Source of the DNA: Streptomyces filamentosus
GTDB taxonomy: Bacteria; Actinomycetota; Actinomycetes; Streptomycetales; Streptomycetaceae
DNA: 64,000 nt
Assembly (NCBI RefSeq): GCF_014654895.1
Contig: NZ_BNBE01000001.1
Span: 1,984,001-2,048,000, forward strand
Direction of reading: 5' to 3'
This document shows, in pieces, positions 63,895 to 64,000 of the stretch (the stretch's first letter is position 1; each line of letters opens with the position of its first letter). The notes beneath the pieces were generated by a model. That model searched no databases and was not told the origin of the DNA. It saw only the letters and a program-made list of their open reading frames with translations. The position numbers and the translations under genes are program-made.

Positions 63895-64000
63895 ATGGTC
63901 CACACGCTTCAGGTCCTCACCGTCGTGGTCGTCGGCGTGATGGTGGGGGTGGAGTTCTCCGTCGCCTTCGTCATGAACCGCATCTTCAAGGCCCTCCCCG
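63895..64000 (+). CDS. DUF1772-like membrane protein (cut by window end)
   Basis: First 35 residues only: MVHTLQVLTVVVVGVMVGVEF then SVAFVMNRIF, a long hydrophobic helix typical of DUF1772 (anthrone-oxygenase-like) proteins, which commonly sit next to TetR regulators. Start at 63895 after GGGGG. Confidence 0.6.
   Translation, partial: MVHTLQVLTVVVVGVMVGVEFSVAFVMNRIFKALP

Overview
This window is a very GC-rich actinobacterial chromosome segment, almost certainly Streptomyces. The evidence is GTG/TTG starts, GTGA/ATGA stop-start overlaps, an acidic N-terminal extension on NusG, the tRNA-Thr/tRNA-Met/rpmG/MaoC/murB block, a DUF397 plus XRE-DUF5753 regulator pair, and gene order matching the core arm of Streptomyces chromosomes. 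No insertion sequence, CRISPR array, prophage or biosynthetic gene cluster was seen. Most of it is conserved core chromosome; the stretch from about 47 kb to the end is more accessory.

Layout. 1-12.6 kb (minus strand) is the transcription/translation super-cluster read as tRNA-Trp, secE, nusG, rplK, rplA, a lipoprotein, rplJ, rplL, rpoB, rpoC (rpoC is cut by the window edge). Strong hairpins punctuate it: after nusG, after rplA, an attenuator-like terminator in the rplJ leader, one after rplL, and a GNRA-capped hairpin between rpoB and rpoC. 12.8-21.2 kb holds an aminotransferase, an adenosine deaminase homologue, a TetR/NAD(P)-binding protein pair with a duplicated operator, murB, two MaoC-type dehydratases, rpmG, tRNA-Met, tRNA-Thr, an amidohydrolase that has lost active-site residues, and another NAD(P)-binding protein. 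21.3-27.4 kb holds tRNA-Tyr, yajQ, a coupled ogt-alkB-permease operon, and htpX/YccF/barstar-like and mscL genes.

27.4-37.2 kb is a ten-gene complex I-like operon, nuoA-B-C-H-I-J-K-L-M-N, tightly overlapping and lacking nuoD, E, F and G. Its NuoC carries a tail of about 240 residues with five repeats of an RRTRSxSxGSASQ motif, the most unusual protein feature here. It is followed, divergently, by two paralogous histidine kinases with a duplicated upstream promoter/operator block, one LuxR-type response regulator, and the 2-oxoglutarate:ferredoxin oxidoreductase korAB. Together these suggest a ferredoxin-linked respiratory module, but that functional link is inference.

44.3-58.4 kb holds an HxlR/QorB-like pair, rarD, a lipoprotein, a secreted subtilisin with C-terminal FG-GAP/VCBS-like repeats, two tandem RNHCP zinc-ribbon proteins, DUF1203, VOC, TauE/SafE, YceI, GNAT, ABM-monooxygenase and DUF6223 genes, and a second two-component system. 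58.5-64 kb holds DinB, a DUF397/XRE-DUF5753 pair divergent from a small HATPase (a WhiJ/AbaA-type locus), a 15-bp tandem repeat, a winged-helix protein with a long Pro/Tyr linker and terminal zinc ribbon coupled to a methyltransferase, and a TetR gene divergent from a DUF1772 membrane protein cut by the window end. Many genes have a TAnnnT-like hexamer 6-7 bases before the start codon, suggesting frequent leaderless transcripts.
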